From: Adiantum capillus-veneris
Taxonomy: Eukaryota > Streptophyta > Polypodiopsida > Polypodiales > Pteridaceae
Direction of reading: 5' to 3'
NCBI GenBank assembly: GCA_014529385.2
Contig: CM043959.1
Span: forward strand, 620,001 to 684,000
Length of the DNA: 64,000 nt
Each line of letters begins with the position of its first letter. Position 1 is the first letter of the stretch. The translations under genes and the position numbers were made by a program. The notes beneath the pieces were generated by a model. That model was given only the letters and a program-made list of their open reading frames with translations. It did not search any database and was not told where the DNA came from. Below are positions 47,152-59,260 of this stretch, one piece after another.

Positions 47152-47865
47152 GGAATGCCAAAAAAGGCACAAAAAGCCTTGGGCACCTTTCTTCCTCCTC
47201 TTGTTTAAAAACACCAAAACGTATTTCAAACGGTATATGCCACATTATTTTCAAAGGAGTTCACTGTCTAAAATTGTGACTGTTTCCGGGGCTAACTTCG
47301 GCCTTTTCTTCATGTTGTGATGAATCCCAAGGGGCAGCTCATGTCTATATGCAAAAAGAGCTTCACATCCATCCCAATAGCTCCAATATTCCTTTGCGCC
47401 AACGTCCAAATTCCATTATTATGTAAAAACTTGCCCCATACAAGAGCTTGAAACACCAACAGTTTCATGAAAGCTTGTGTTTGCAACATTAGGTTCTACT
47501 AACAGAAAACTTGGAAATAAGGTAAGTGGAAGAGCTATCAGATAATAATATGTAATACAACTTTGTTGCAGAGTAGCATACAGACACAACAGCAATTGTC
47601 GAAACCCAGGTTTGCTAATCAGCGGTAACTGATAAGAAAATCCTCGTTTAGTTTTTTATGTTGTGAGAAGAATAGTATCAACATAAAAACAAATAGCAAC
47701 TCAAAAAAGTTAGTGGCCTCGTTATTCATAATGTTACTTGGCACAAATTCTGACTAAAGACAATACCAATATCATCCTCAGTTGCTCAATGTCAAGGTGA
47801 GAATCCTACCAAAACTTTGACTTTGAATGCCCACAAGTCCTAACCCTAGTTTCAACTCACAAGTT
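45371..47865. other. Non-genic stretch with microsatellites
   Basis: No gene recognised. A 62-codon minus-strand frame at 45416-45604 has an internal repeat (CPNRDWTTVQGC / CLNRDWTMELN) but no family. 46020-46240 is AT-rich with many CTATATAG / TATGTAGT variants. (GA)n near 45757-45782 and a (CT)n tract at 47083-47148 account for the Ser-Leu-type frames. AGAGAGAG also occurs at about 46850-46869. Confidence 0.5.
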
Positions 47866-49225
47866 TAATATTTTTGGGTACTTTGGGGTCCTTTTGGTAC
47901 TTTCTGTAGGAACATCATATGTATATCTATGTGCTACGAATTGTGATGTACATATTAGGTCTTTAAGTACCATGTTTTGACTTGAGGTACTTTACTTTTG
48001 GTACTTCAATATTTCTGGGAACTTTGGAGACCTCATTTTGTACTTTTTGGTACTTTATATTTTTACTTTTGTGCTTTGGGTACTTCACATCTGGTAGTTT
48101 TATTGTTTGGAAATTTTCATACTGATTATTTGGTACTATTTACTATTTGGTATTTAACATTTGGTACTATTTATTGTGTACTAGATTGTTGTGCTTTGGT
48201 AGGAGCATGATATACTTAACAAGTACTTTAAGGTATTGTCTGCTAGTTTTGCTACTTACCATATTGGTTACTGTTTACTATTTGGTACTACTTAGTGCTT
48301 ATTAGATTATTGTCCTTTGGTACAAGTTGGTCCTTTAGGTACTCTGAACATTGGTACAGTTTACATTTGGTATTGTCTGCTATTTAGTACTAGTAACTGT
48401 CATGACATTTACATTTGCTGTTGTTTACTTTTCTCTAGGACACTACTTTGGTAATATTCACTGTCATGACATTTCCATATGTGACATGCAGAGGAAATGT
48501 GGTGTCCTCGAAACTGAGTGTGAAGAGGCTCAGATCCAGAGTGAATTTGTCAGAATGATAATTGCAAAATTCAACTAAGGAAGAACATTCATATTATTTC
48601 CAAGGCCCGAGATCAAGGATGAAGACAAGACAATCTATGCTTTAGGATCTTCTGTTGCTTGTGGGGAGTGCTTGGACTCCATCCATGTGGTTGGTTCTTT
48701 CATGCTGGCTGTAGGCACCTAGCTGTAGGCACCAATACCACCCTCTCTATTTCGTTGCCACTCTAATGAAAAAAGACATTTGTGCGAAAGGTGGATGCAA
48801 GGAGCGCATCTCCGAAGTGGCCAAGACCTGGGCTCACAACAAGGGACATGTTTAGAAAAGTAAGCAACCGTCTTCGTTCTTGTTTTGAACACAATTTTGG
48901 TTTTTCTTATCGTAAAATGTTTGTTTGTTGGTGAACTATGTAGAATAAGAGGTCAAAGAGGAGTATACGGACAACCATGTTGCAGACAAGCACTCCAAGG
49001 TTGGACATATGTTTGATAAGGAAATGGCAGATGGTGGTAAGTTCTATGATGTGGATATGCACGAGGTTGCTACACGCACATTTTAAGGCATGTCAAATGA
49101 AGTGCAATCAGACAAGTTAGATGAAGACAAGGACACCACCACAGGGGCCCATGAGGGAGTAAATGACCGCAAGGAAGAGCCGGGCCATGACGTGCTACCA
49201 GATCAAAGGTGGTGTGCTTGGTGGT
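47866..49225 (+). pseudogene. Diverged duplicate of part of the host gene
   Basis: The segment repeats 38455-39775: the GGTAC-rich intron, the acceptor GTGACATGCAG (about 48480-48490), the exon RK/ECGVLETECEEAQIQSEFVRM, the cysteine-pair exon, and the start of the acidic exon (SNEVQSDKLDEDKDTTTGAHEG, 49093 onward). Differences include TAA after FN at about 48576, an inserted TAGCTGTAGGCACC copy at about 48720, and altered splice context. It stops shortly before the poly-G tract and lacks the phosphatase-like exons. Confidence 0.8.
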
Positions 49226-49269
49226 TCTTTGGTCGATGTATAGCAGCCAAACAAGGCTTTTTTGGTGGG

Positions 49270-49271
<2 letters not shown>

Positions 49272-49303
<32 letters not shown>
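49272..49303. repeat. 32-bp poly-G tract
   Basis: An unbroken run of G that lies close to where similarity to the host gene ends. Strong potential to form G-quadruplexes and a likely sequencing trouble spot. The glycine or proline runs in overlapping frames are by-products. Confidence 0.85.
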
Positions 49304-49307
<4 letters not shown>

Positions 49308-51670
49308 TGGTAGAGGACAAGGGAGAGGTATAGTATGTGATTGAAGGATTCCTTCAAATCTTTCAATTCATGGATTTTATTTTAGACGAGTGACTAGGAT
49401 GATTAGGATTGCTATCTAGAAAAAATATAGAGTTTGTAGTTACCATGTCAAAGTAACTATTTAAAGCCTTGAGTAATGTAGCCAAAAAAAATCTTAGAAC
49501 TAGAAAAATTGAAGCTTTCTACTAGTTTCAGCCGTTTGCTTGTCAGTTTGCCACATAATACACACTTTGTTCCTAGTTGGGCAATCAATGGTTGGGGCAA
49601 AGAGTACTTTGCCTAAGGAGGCTGCTAAATCTCCCATATAGGGCCATAAGAAGGCAAGCAGCTCCACAAAATCAATGAAGATGATACATTTAAACAACAT
49701 CTCCTCTTTGCAAGGAAGCTGCCGGGTGTTTGTATACAGAGGATGTTTCCGAATGTAGTTACATATGTTTGTAACTTGCAAGGATGTTGCAACACTAGGG
49801 TTTTGGGCATAGACCAAGAGAAGGCCTTTCCCCAACCTATGCTTACATCTCGAAGGAGTGTGGCCTTAGGGGCTTTCGGAACAAGATTTCATACTTGGTG
49901 GTGCATATTGGAGATCCCAATGCCCACCCTGTGTGAATTGACCCCTACCAAGCTACCGTTTACATCGAGCGGAGCCACTTGGAAATGCCACCATCACTGA
50001 TCAATGCGGCTCATGTGCATGCATGCGACACCCAACACAATGCCCATGAAATGGAAAGGGGGAACGAGCCATAACTCCTCTCTCTTCCCTTTCTCAATGA
50101 AGACCATCTCCCCATATAAGTACCCAACACCTCATCCCCAACACTCGTACGTGGGATTTTTTACACCATGTGCCACTTCCATGAGAGATCCCCCCCATGG
50201 GTTATTGGAATCCGTAAAATTTTCAAAAGAAAACCTTTTTTTTGTAGTACTTTGAACCACAATAACTTTCAGCTTTAGAGTCAGATGGACCTCTTGTGAA
50301 GCCGTAGTGAAACTCTACTTTGTCGACTTTCCATTTTTAGAACCCCATTGCAATTGCAAGTTGAAAACCAAAAGGCATTTAACAGAAGTTCCCAAAATGG
50401 GATAAATTCACTTGCTTGCAACCTCATTGCTAGATTGCTAACTGCCAACTTCCCGTCACAATATCTTGGTGCTTGTAGCCTTGATTGATGAGTTGTCACT
50501 TTTGACTAGCTTCAAATACCTTATACACCCTCTGTAAACACTGAAGACTTGAGAAAACATACAATGGCACATATACCAAGGTAGTCAAAATGGTGTAGAA
50601 GCGGTCCTTGACAAAACTTCAATTGCTCCTATGTTTACCGTCCCGGTTCGGATTGTAGATGTGAAAAGATCGACATGATCCATAAATCAAACACTTTAGT
50701 CCTATTGATTCACATATGCCCTGATCATCATCCGTGCAATCCTGTGAGGATCTACAAAGCAGTTTCCCCTTTAATGCAAGATCATACACCTTGTAGATTG
50801 ATGAGCTGTCTAGGAACCAACCTAGAGAACATCTTGAAGACCACCTTTTACTACATAATCAATGCATTATGAACATCTTGATTAGCCCCAAATAGAGCTT
50901 CCTGGCCTAAAAACCAATAAAGACATGCATCCCTGGATAGCCCTAGTTGTACTGATCTTCGTACTTGCTTTTTCACCTTGGCACATGCACTGGTAGATGC
51001 ACATGGCCTTGCGTGCTCCTTATTTTAGCTACACCAATGATGCTATATAATCATGTGAGTCCATGTGAAGGGTGGACCACCACAAGCCTAGTGCAAGAAT
51101 GGTGCACCTTCTAGGCTTCTAGTGATCCTGATAAATAAATAGCATGCTCTTTCTCCCTCTAGGCACTTTTTAGAACTTATAGATACGAAGTTTCAAGGGC
51201 ACATATCTCGAAGTTTGCAACCAAACAATTGCAGCATAATTATTCTCTAAGAATGTGGTATTTCCTCGACTCTATGATTGTGCTTTTGGATTTCAATTGA
51301 TTCACATTAACCATGTTATCCTCGAGATAATGGTAGATACGCTCTAAATACGTATCCCATATAATTTTGGCAATCCCATAGGGTGATATGATACAATGTT
51401 GAGTGTTTGCAAAATTTGTTGTATTTTCAATGGGTGCAAGCATGGACAAAGTCTATCACATCTTGTCTCATGTGGGCCACCATAGACCTTGGAATTAAAG
51501 CACCCTAGTCATGGGTTTGGGGCTAGGTGTTGCCCACATGGAAACCTATGGGAATGGTGCACAAGGAGAGAATACTTGTTGGGGCATGACACTCTTTTAA
51601 GGATCAATTCATCATCCTTCTAATACAAATGGCCTGCTATTAGCTGGTAAGCATAGCGCTCTCTTAAGAA
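49304..51670. other. Non-genic stretch; no gene recognised
   Basis: A 111-codon minus-strand frame (49500-49835, starting MGKGLLLVYAQNPSV) and a 69-codon one (51240-51449) are the best open frames. Neither shows a motif I recognise. Given the Ty3/gypsy remnant just to the right on the same strand, parts of this could be decayed retroelement 3' sequence, but no integrase motif (HHCC, DDE) is visible. Confidence 0.4.
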
Positions 51671-52475
51671 TCATGGTGCATGTTTATTGAAACTGGGAGG
51701 TATAGTAGTAGTGGTGAGGAGCATCACAATGTTCTTGGTCCATTCTGGAACCCATTCAATGGAAAAGAGTAAAGAACGGGGAAGGTCATCATTCACCCGG
51801 ATGGGATCCTGCCCTGAGGTTAATTTAGAAAAGTGGTCTACGTGTTGGTGCTTTCCTCTTCTTGACCGCCACCTCAAGATTGAATTCTAGAAAAATTATA
51901 AACCAACACACTATCCTACCCATGTTGCATTGTTTGTGCTTGATGGTTGATGAGCAAGAAAAAATAATTTGCAAGCAAATGGCGTTAAAACTTCTCTACC
52001 TACATTGATAGCCCCTCGCGTTCCATGGTCGTGTGATTTTTCTCAGCGAGGTTCAATTTTTGGCTAGCATATGCAATAGAAAGAAACTAGATTTCCGTCA
52101 ACAAGCTGGGCCAAGATGTAGCCAGTGGCATAGTCACTGACATCAATATGTGTATGAAAGATGTTACCCCACTCCATTGAGGTGCTTTCAGAATAGGAGT
52201 GTCACCAATGCAGATTTGAGCTTCTCAAAAGCCACGTTGCAACTAGTAATTGATATAAGGGCCGATCTATCTTAGGACACATGTAGAAAAGTCCTCGGGA
52301 GTACTTATGATGGCGAATGAAAACTTGTACAACTCATGGGCTTGCCAACTTGAGAAGATTTATGATAACCAACATTTTATCTCAATAAGTGATGATACCA
52401 TAGTTGGACACTAAATGGCCAAGAATGCTGCCATGCCTAACCATCAGCGTTCGGAAAAAATGTGTCTCAGCTTAA
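51671..52475 (-). mobile_element. Ty3/gypsy polyprotein remnant (RT C-terminus and RNase H)
   Basis: Across several frames the minus strand reads, from high to low coordinate: GHLVSNYGII.., RGLFYMCPKIDRPLY, AFEKLKSALVT, then HI..SVTMPLATSWPSL / DYATGY-like residues, SYASQKLNLAEKNHTTMERE, NLEVAVKK, and VDHFSKLTSGQDPIRVNDDL (from about 51850). These are the end of gypsy reverse transcriptase (GHIVS.. to FEKLK), RNase H, and the conserved ADxLSR-like tail. Many stops and shifts; no LTR found. Confidence 0.7.
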
Positions 52476-52948
52476 TATGGTGCCGTTTTCAATTTCAAAA
52501 ATGCCGGTTGAGGGCAGGGGGGAAAGGAGAAATACCGCCCCAAAATAGAGAAAAATAGTGTAAAAACCCGAAAAAACAACCTAACTTTCTAAAATTTCCT
52601 CTTGACAAAATGAAAGAAAGGAATTTTGTATGTTTGGAAAAATGATTTTTCCCGAACACTGCTAACCATAGAGTTTTAGTGTGGCATTGTCTAATTTGGC
52701 TCTAACTTTAACGACACGCTTTACTTTTAAAAAAAGCATAAGAATGGCTAGCGGAGGAGTTTGCGCGTTAATGTTTCTAGAAGGCATTTTCCAGTATCAT
52801 AAAAAGCAAAGTTTACACGGAAAGAAATTAGCAATAGCCGTGCGGCCATTTCCATTTTGTGGCATAAAACTCGAGCAGTTGCAGGTCGGTGCTTCCTACT
52901 CAGATTGTCATTGTCAAGGTTGTTGTGCTCCTCCAATATCCCTCCACC

Positions 52949-53575
52949 ATGGCCAACCTTAGGCAGACGCTTGCAGGTATACGCAAAAGGTCTGCAGATC
53001 AAGAGGATCTCTTGCAACGTCATGATCAGCAACCGAGTATATCATCATCACCAGCAGCGCCTTATTATAATGAGAAGCAACGGCTGACTAGGAGACAGCC
53101 CAAGCTCAGGAGCCGCATCCTCAAAGACAATGCCTTCCTCGCGAAAGATGAAGGCTCTGCGCCTGTGCAACAAGACGTCGATGATGCGTCAGCTAGGGAT
53201 CTGCATATTAATGAAGGCGCCCCGAGCTCTATATTAAGTAAGGATTATGGTATCCTGACGGACATGGAGGTGGCGTCCATCTTCTTGAGCTTTATAAGCG
53301 AGGTCAATAATATTGCGAATTCCAAGCTGCAAAAGCTGTACAAGCAACGATGTCGTGCTGGCTCTGATGATCATCAACAGCATCACGCCATGGCCAACGT
53401 CAACAAGCTGCCCAGTACAGCAATTGGATCCAAGCAGATCAAGCGACACATGAAGATCGGCTCATCAGCAACGTCTGAGCAAGGCCAGCATAAAGATGTT
53501 CGCCGGATCATTGAACGGGTCGCATTGACGCCGGAAGGTCCAATTAGAATCAGGCTCGTTAATTGCTGCAGCTAA
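52949..53575 (+). CDS. Unknown protein, 208 residues, intact
   Basis: ATG at 52949 sits in a strong context (CCACCATGG). The frame could be extended upstream to 52889, but similarity to the second copy (55269) is in-frame from this Met. The protein starts MANLRQTLAGIRKRSADQED, has Gln/His/Ser-rich stretches, a helical middle (LTDMEVASIFLSFISEVNNI) and a basic C-terminus (SKQIKRHMKIG .. RRIIERVALTPEGPIRIRL). No signal peptide, membrane segment or domain is recognised. The leader 52840-52948 is shared with the 55269 copy, but a stretch of about 26 bp containing that copy's TATA box is absent here. Single exon. It could be a real gene or an ORF from an unidentified repeat. Confidence 0.5.
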   Translation: MANLRQTLAGIRKRSADQEDLLQRHDQQPSISSSPAAPYYNEKQRLTRRQPKLRSRILKDNAFLAKDEGSAPVQQDVDDASARDLHINEGAPSSILSKDYGILTDMEVASIFLSFISEVNNIANSKLQKLYKQRCRAGSDDHQQHHAMANVNKLPSTAIGSKQIKRHMKIGSSATSEQGQHKDVRRIIERVALTPEGPIRIRLVNCCS

Positions 53576-53688
53576 CGTACTGGAATGAAATAAAATAGCT
53601 ATAAATTGTATTGCATAATGGAGCTAGGGTTTTGGTTCTTAAGGAGGCCTTCACGTGCTGCTGACAAATTAATCATGTATAAATTAAG

Positions 53689-53872
53689 CATTACTTTGAC
53701 TTGGATCAAATTAATGGCATTACTTGCCTTGGATCAAATTAATGGCATTACTTTGACTTGGATCAAATTAATGGCATTACTTGCCTTGGATCAAATTAAT
53801 GGCATTACTTTGACTTGGATCAAATTAATGGCATTACTTGCCTTGGATCAAATTAATGGCATTACTTGCCTT
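53689..53872. repeat. Composite minisatellite, 57-bp period (29 + 28 bp)
   Basis: Two alternating subunits, CATTACTTTGACTTGGATCAAATTAATGG and CATTACTTGCCTTGGATCAAATTAATGG (both cut here to their shared pattern), give three composite copies plus a partial one. It begins about 115 bp after the stop of the 52949 gene. Its open frame is a by-product. Confidence 0.85.
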
Positions 53873-55120
53873 CTCGACGTAGTTTCTATCCCTGATTGAA
53901 ATTCCAATATTTAATTTCTCCAATTGCAGTTTTTTCACTTAATGGACACCCAGCTTTAGATGAGATTATGGTAATAGAATTTGGCTCGCGTTTCCTCAGG
54001 CTTCTCTTAATTAAGATGATCCTGTTTATATAATTTTCTTTAATTAACATCCATTAATTAAGTGGTCCCACCGAAACGTTCTCTTGAATATTGATTTTAC
54101 GTGGAAAATTTCCATATCGTTGTCCCACGTAGCATACGTCTTTTTCATCAAGGGAAAACGTACTGTAGATTATCATGCCTCCATGAAACATGCATCCCAC
54201 ATGGGTCCTTCGCTTTCCATGAGGCAAAGCAGGTTTTGAGGTTTCAGAGCGACGAAACACGTTTTTAATGCTCAGATTAATGTAATGGCTAGATATCGAC
54301 CATGCAAAAAACTCTACTTCGCATACAACAATTGTGTTTGGACATGCCAAGATTGAAGCTCTCGGACCTAGAACATAAGAGTTTGGCAAGGTGATCGTTG
54401 GCGTGCTTCATCCACAAATTAAGAGTGCACAATGCCAAATAACAATCAAATTGCAGTATACTTCATACAAAAAGTTTGTGTACAAGATATATTAAGACGA
54501 AGGGTAGACTAGGTAAGCAAACCACACAATGGAAGTGTGGATTTGGAAGGGCCAAGGAGGGGTCCCAACAACGAAAAAAAGAGGCAACCCCCGTCCCCTC
54601 CCAAAAAGAAAAAAAAAAGAGGCCTATTGGGCTACTACCATAGGAGCATGATCAAATGATAAAGATGGTCACCCCAAGGGGCCATGTGTTGAAGTTTCAC
54701 TTTTTCTCCCCCATATTCTTTCCAGCACGCTAGAGCTCAGTGCTTCTTGATGCTTCAATATGGCACGGATCTCTAAACCTACCTTCTCTATTAGCATAAT
54801 CAACACATTGTTGGAAAGCTTCTCTATCCTTGTCACCTGAGAGCAATTGTTTGCATACCGTTTTCAAAGTCTCCCATGACCTCTCTGTTAGAGCCTTGAC
54901 TATGTAGTTGAAATTTTGGAACCAAAATAAATGCCGCTCCATGCAAACGTGTACGCATTTGGGCCCAACATCTTTTTGCAGCCCCTGTTACTTGTGCCTT
55001 TTCTCTAGTAAATTGGTTAAACTATTTTGTTTGTCTACTAGCTTACGACATCAACCAACATCTTTTTGTAGCCCCTACTGTTTGAACGCATTTACCTGGA
55101 AAGTAATTAGCGGTAGCAGG
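53873..55120. other. Non-genic stretch; no gene recognised
   Basis: Minus-strand frames at 54054-54389 (111 codons) and 54730-54942 (70 codons, containing TERSWETLKTVCKQLL) have no recognisable family. An A-rich run lies at 54600-54620. GGTCACCCCAAGGGGCCATG at about 54666-54685 is a short palindrome. Confidence 0.4.
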
Positions 55121-55140
55121 TAGGGTTTAGGGTTATAAAA
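55121..55140 (+). promoter_or_regulatory. Putative core promoter: telo-box-like tract and TATA box
   Basis: TAGGGTTTAGGGTTATAAAA places a TATAAAA box (55134-55140) after two TTTAGGG-type telomere-like repeats, a combination common in plant promoters. It lies about 129 bp before the ATG at 55269. The homologous leader of the intact gene at 52949 lacks this block. Confidence 0.5.
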
Positions 55141-55268
55141 GGAGGCCGTGCGGCCATTTTCATTTTGTGGCATAAAACTTGAGCAGTTTGTTGCAATATT
55201 GCCCATCGGTGCTTCCTACTCACATTGTCATCGTCAAGGTTGTTGTGCGCCTCCAATATCCCTTCACC

Positions 55269-55541
55269 ATGTCCAACCTTAGGCAGACACTTGCAGGTAT
55301 ACGCAAAAGGTCAGCAGATCAAGAGGATCTCTTGCAACGTCATGAGCAACCGAGTATATCATCATCACCAACAGCTTATTATAATGAGAAGCAATGATTG
55401 ACTAGGGGACAGCCCAAGATCAGGAGCCGCATCCTCAAAGACAATGCCTTCCTCGTGAAAGATGAAGGCTCTGTGCCTGTGCAGCAAGTTGATGCTGCGT
55501 CAGCTAGGGATTTCATATTAATGAAGGTGCCCCGGGCTCTA
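55269..55541 (+). pseudogene. Truncated second copy of the 52949 gene
   Basis: Starts MSNLRQTLAGIRKRSADQED and runs close to the intact copy, including its leader from GCCGTGCGGCCATTT. TGA at 55396-55398 replaces CGG after NEKQ, and small deletions occur at HEQPS and QQVDAAS. Similarity ends around 55541 (CTCTATATAA), soon followed by the copia remnant. Confidence 0.75.
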
Positions 55542-55619
55542 TATAATTTTTTTGGTGTCAATAGGCCTTAGGAGCTCCACATAAGGCTTTCAATACCACA
55601 TACCTTCTCTATATTATGC

Positions 55620-57797
55620 CAAAAAATCAACCATTGGATAAGATGCATAAAAGTTTGGGTAGCACCTTGATAACTTGGATACTTTTAGATCTCTTTCTAG
55701 GGCTGTATGTAGGAATTATATAGTTTACATTTTTATACAATCTCAATATACCTCAGAGTTGTGGAAGCAAGATAGTGTTGGCAGTGTCCTGTCCAACACC
55801 CAAATCGGCGATAATGCATCTGAGCCATACAGAGTCAACCGTAGTTGTCAAGACTGCCCTATACTCAGCCTCACAACTAGAAGTGGCCACAGTAAATTTC
55901 TTCTTTCTCAACCATGATGTACGTGAACTGCCAAGCATGAAATAAAAACCACTTGTGAACACCTGCGTGTCAAAACAACCAGCCCAATTTGAGTTCGAAA
56001 AATCATGTAAGTCTGGCGTAAATGATCCCCCCTTGGGATAAAACTAGCCAAGATATAAAGTGCCACTCAAGTAGTGGAAAATCCTTCTGAAGTACTACCA
56101 ATGCTTAGACCCTGGGATATGCATCAATCTGCTGACGTGTGAGACTGCAAACTGAATATCCAACCTCATGTTGCATACATAAATGAGGCAGCCAACAACA
56201 ATTTGGTAAAGAGTGACATCAACAAGATCACCAACATCATGTAGACTTAACTTCAAACCAGCTTCCATGGGAGTGGAAATAGGTTTGCAATCCTCAAGTC
56301 CAAACTTAGATAGCAATGTCTCTATGTAGCTTCTTTGAGACAAGGCAATACCACCATCACACTGCTTAAACTGTATGCCCAAGTAATGATGCAACAACCC
56401 CAAATCTTTCATCTTGAAAGTAGCATTCAAATCAGCCTTGAAATCAACAATATGTGCCTCATTGGGATCAATGATCAGCAAATCATCCACATAAAGAACA
56501 AGCATGAGAAGTACATTGCCCTCATGCTTGACATACAATGTGCTTTCTATTGGATTGTTACAAAAGCCTTGTTTGACCAAATGAGTGTCAGCCTTCTCAT
56601 ACCAAGCACGAGGAGATTGCTTCAATCCATACAAAGCTTTGCTACATTTTCACACCTTATTCTCTTGTCCTTTCTTGACAAAACCGCGAGGCTGCGTTAC
56701 ATAAATTTCCTCAAATATGTCACCATTCAACAAAGCAGTAACAATGTCGGATTGATGTACATCCCAACCAAAATGAGTTGCCAAATGCACATACAAAATG
56801 CACAGTGGTCATACAACAATTGGGAACAAAAGTCTCTTCATAATCTATACCTTTTTGCTGTGCATAACTCTTTGCAACAAGTTGAGACTTATAGCGATCA
56901 ATCTCACCATCCGGCTTGTGTTTTAACTTGTAAACCCACTTTGTTCCAATTGCCTTTTTTCCAGAAGGCAAATCACATAAAGTCCATGTGTCATTTTCTA
57001 TAAGTGCATCATATTCTGATTGCATGGCAGCCATCCAATTTTTTTTATTATGTGCTTCATCAAAAGACAGAGGTTCCTCAACATAATGTAAGCTAGACAC
57101 AGCCAAAGCATAACAATCTGATGCATAAGATGCATGGCAAGAGCCTGAACAAGTGCGACTAGACAAAGGTGCATCCAATTTACTATCATGCAATGTATGC
57201 ACCAGCCATTTTGGCAATACCTCTATCCTGCTCATGGTCAGCCCTTTCCTCATCAAGTACATCATGTACATCTGCATCGGTAATAGGATGATGTATAACA
57301 CTTTTTGAAACCCCCATAGGCTATACATTTGCCTCATTGGAGTTTACATTTGAACTTCCACCACTAAAAAGAGGCAACAAAGTGTCATAAATGTCTTGTG
57401 AGCTTACATTGTTGTCTCTGGTACATGACAGTAAGGGTTGAACATAATGCTTTGTTTGTGGATGATACAACTTGTAACCTTTGCTTTCAGCACTATAACC
57501 ACAAAAATACATTGATAGCCTTATCATCCAATTTTCTACGCTATATTTGTGGCACCAAATCATACGCCAAACAGCCAAAAACATGCATGTGCTCAATAGA
57601 TGGCTTTCTATCATGCCATGCTTCATATGGAGTCATAGACTACAATGCTTTTGTAGGACACTTGCTGAGTACATAAGTGGCACACATGACAGTCTCGAGC
57701 CAACATGAATGTGGTAAAGCTTGACTTTTGACCATACATTGTACCATCTTCATAAGAGACTTCTTTTTCCTCTCAGCAACACCATTTAATGGAGGTC
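55620..57797 (-). mobile_element. Ty1/copia polyprotein remnant: integrase C-terminus, RT, RNase H
   Basis: From high to low coordinate: NGVAERKKKSLMKMVQCMVK (about 57785), MTPYEAWHDRKPSIEHMHVF (57640-57585), end of integrase; SFDEAHNKKNWMAAMQSEYD, WTLCDLPSGKKAIGTKWVYK, RT start (57090-56900); MYGLKQSPRAWYEK (56634), LYVDDLLI catalytic motif (about 56490), LHHYLGIQF, RTS-type core; then DSNWAGCFDT.., RKKKFTVATSSCEAEYRAVL, RNase H (55900). The order INT-RT-RNase H is that of copia. Several stops (e.g. TAG after TKAL) and frame changes; gag, protease, the integrase catalytic core and both LTRs are missing. It ends abruptly at 57797. Confidence 0.85.
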
Positions 57798-57889
57798 AAA
57801 ATGAACCTGAATCAAAAATCTGGGTAGACTAAGCTTTAAGAGCTATCCCAAAAAAAATTCAACCTACCAACGCTCACCAAAGCGAATGC

Positions 57890-59260
57890 TTAGAACTGAC
57901 TACATAGAAACCTTTCCCTGATGGCCATTTTTGAGTCAAATTCGTTAATGATTCTTCTTGCATCAGCAGCTAGGGTTCCCAATTCTTCTTCAATAATTGT
58001 AGATACATCCCTTGAGACAATCTGTTTTATGAACTCTGAGGCATCTATGAATCTCTAATGTTTCTGATTAGCTACATGCTTTTCCACAATTTTTATGCAA
58101 TGTTGCATTTAATCAGTCAAGAAAAGTCATGCATAAACAAGGTCAGTCTCAACATATCTTTTAATTTGCTGCATAAGTCTACTCATAAATAGCTTGAACA
58201 TAGAATGCCTCAACAAAGAGTTATTTACCATAAGTGAATGTTGGAGACCAACATTATTAAACTCAAAATTAAGCACATCATCATTAGTAGGCAGCCAGTG
58301 AGTAGAACAAAAATAAATTCTTTCAAGCCAGGACCAAGAAGACAGATGAGATTGTGAATGGAAGGTAAATCCTTGGTTTTGGTATGTAGTTTCTAGCCAA
58401 GCATCCTGTAAATTACCTGCACTCACCATTCTCTCCCTAGAATTACTCTCTAGCTTGTTAATAAGAGAGCCAGTAGAGGTGATATCCTGCCCTACACATA
58501 ACATGTTAAAGTCCCAAGCCATAATTCAATGAGATAGCTACAAGCCTACTATCCATTGCCAAAGATCACCCCTAAGTCTAGGGTTATTGTCTGCATAGAC
58601 ATTAATCAACATCATTTTGCCCCATTGAGTGGATATGTGAAAAACTGAGCATTGACCATTTGGATGATCCAGAATCCAGATGGGATGAAGAGATGTCTTA
58701 ATGCAAGTAAGCTCCGGGGAATCCCCCTTTCTTTCCTCCATAGAAGCACTCCATACCTCTATAGTGCATAAGTTGCCTTGCCTTGTCTTTCCTTTTATGC
58801 TCTTGAACTAAATACACATCAATCTGACTAGAAAACATCCACTTATTAAAATTGTGCAACCTTGAGGGTCATTCTACCCTTTTACATTAAAGGTTGCAAA
58901 CTTCATACTGTTATGAACCATGTGTGTTTCCTCCTCTATCTGTTTCTTGCATATGCACTTCTAGATGAATGCCTCATGGGTCGGTTTCATTGTTGGATAT
59001 TTTTGTTTCTTGGCTAACTCATGGGTTTCCATGATGTTTTCTATGGCTACTGAGGTTTCACGAGATGGCATGTCCTCCATGAGGGCTTCATAATAATTAT
59101 GTGAGATATACCCCAAGGAGAAGCCCCTTGATTTAAATAATTCCCAGGTAGCAGCTATGAAACCATCCCCATCTACCACTCTCTTGACTTTCTCTGCTGG
59201 TTTTGGATTTTTTGAAGATGATGGAATGTTACTCCCCACACTAGGTTTAAACAAAGTCTT
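57890..59260 (-). mobile_element. LINE (non-LTR) fragment: ORF1 end and endonuclease
   Basis: 59254-58961: ORF1-like C-terminus (EKVKRVVDGDGFIAATWELF). ORF2 starts at 58906 with MKFATFNVKG, TAG, NDPQG, the N-terminus of an AP-type endonuclease; then TRQGNLCTIEVWSAS, LINVYADNNPRLRGDLWQW, WDFNMLC (GDFNM motif), GFTFHS.., SWLERIYF, VLNFEFNNVGLQHSLM. The last visible part, LAADARRIINEFDSKMAIRE, is near 57900. No reverse transcriptase. Stops at several points. Next to the copia fragment on the same strand. Confidence 0.7.

Noticed and set aside
46946-47254. Frames spanning the (CT)n tract at 47083-47148
   Set aside because: Arg-Glu or Ser-Leu runs from a microsatellite, no conserved flanks.
49500-49835. 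111-codon minus-strand frame as a gene
   Set aside because: No recognisable domain, no supporting exons, and neighbours are decayed repeats; left as unassigned.
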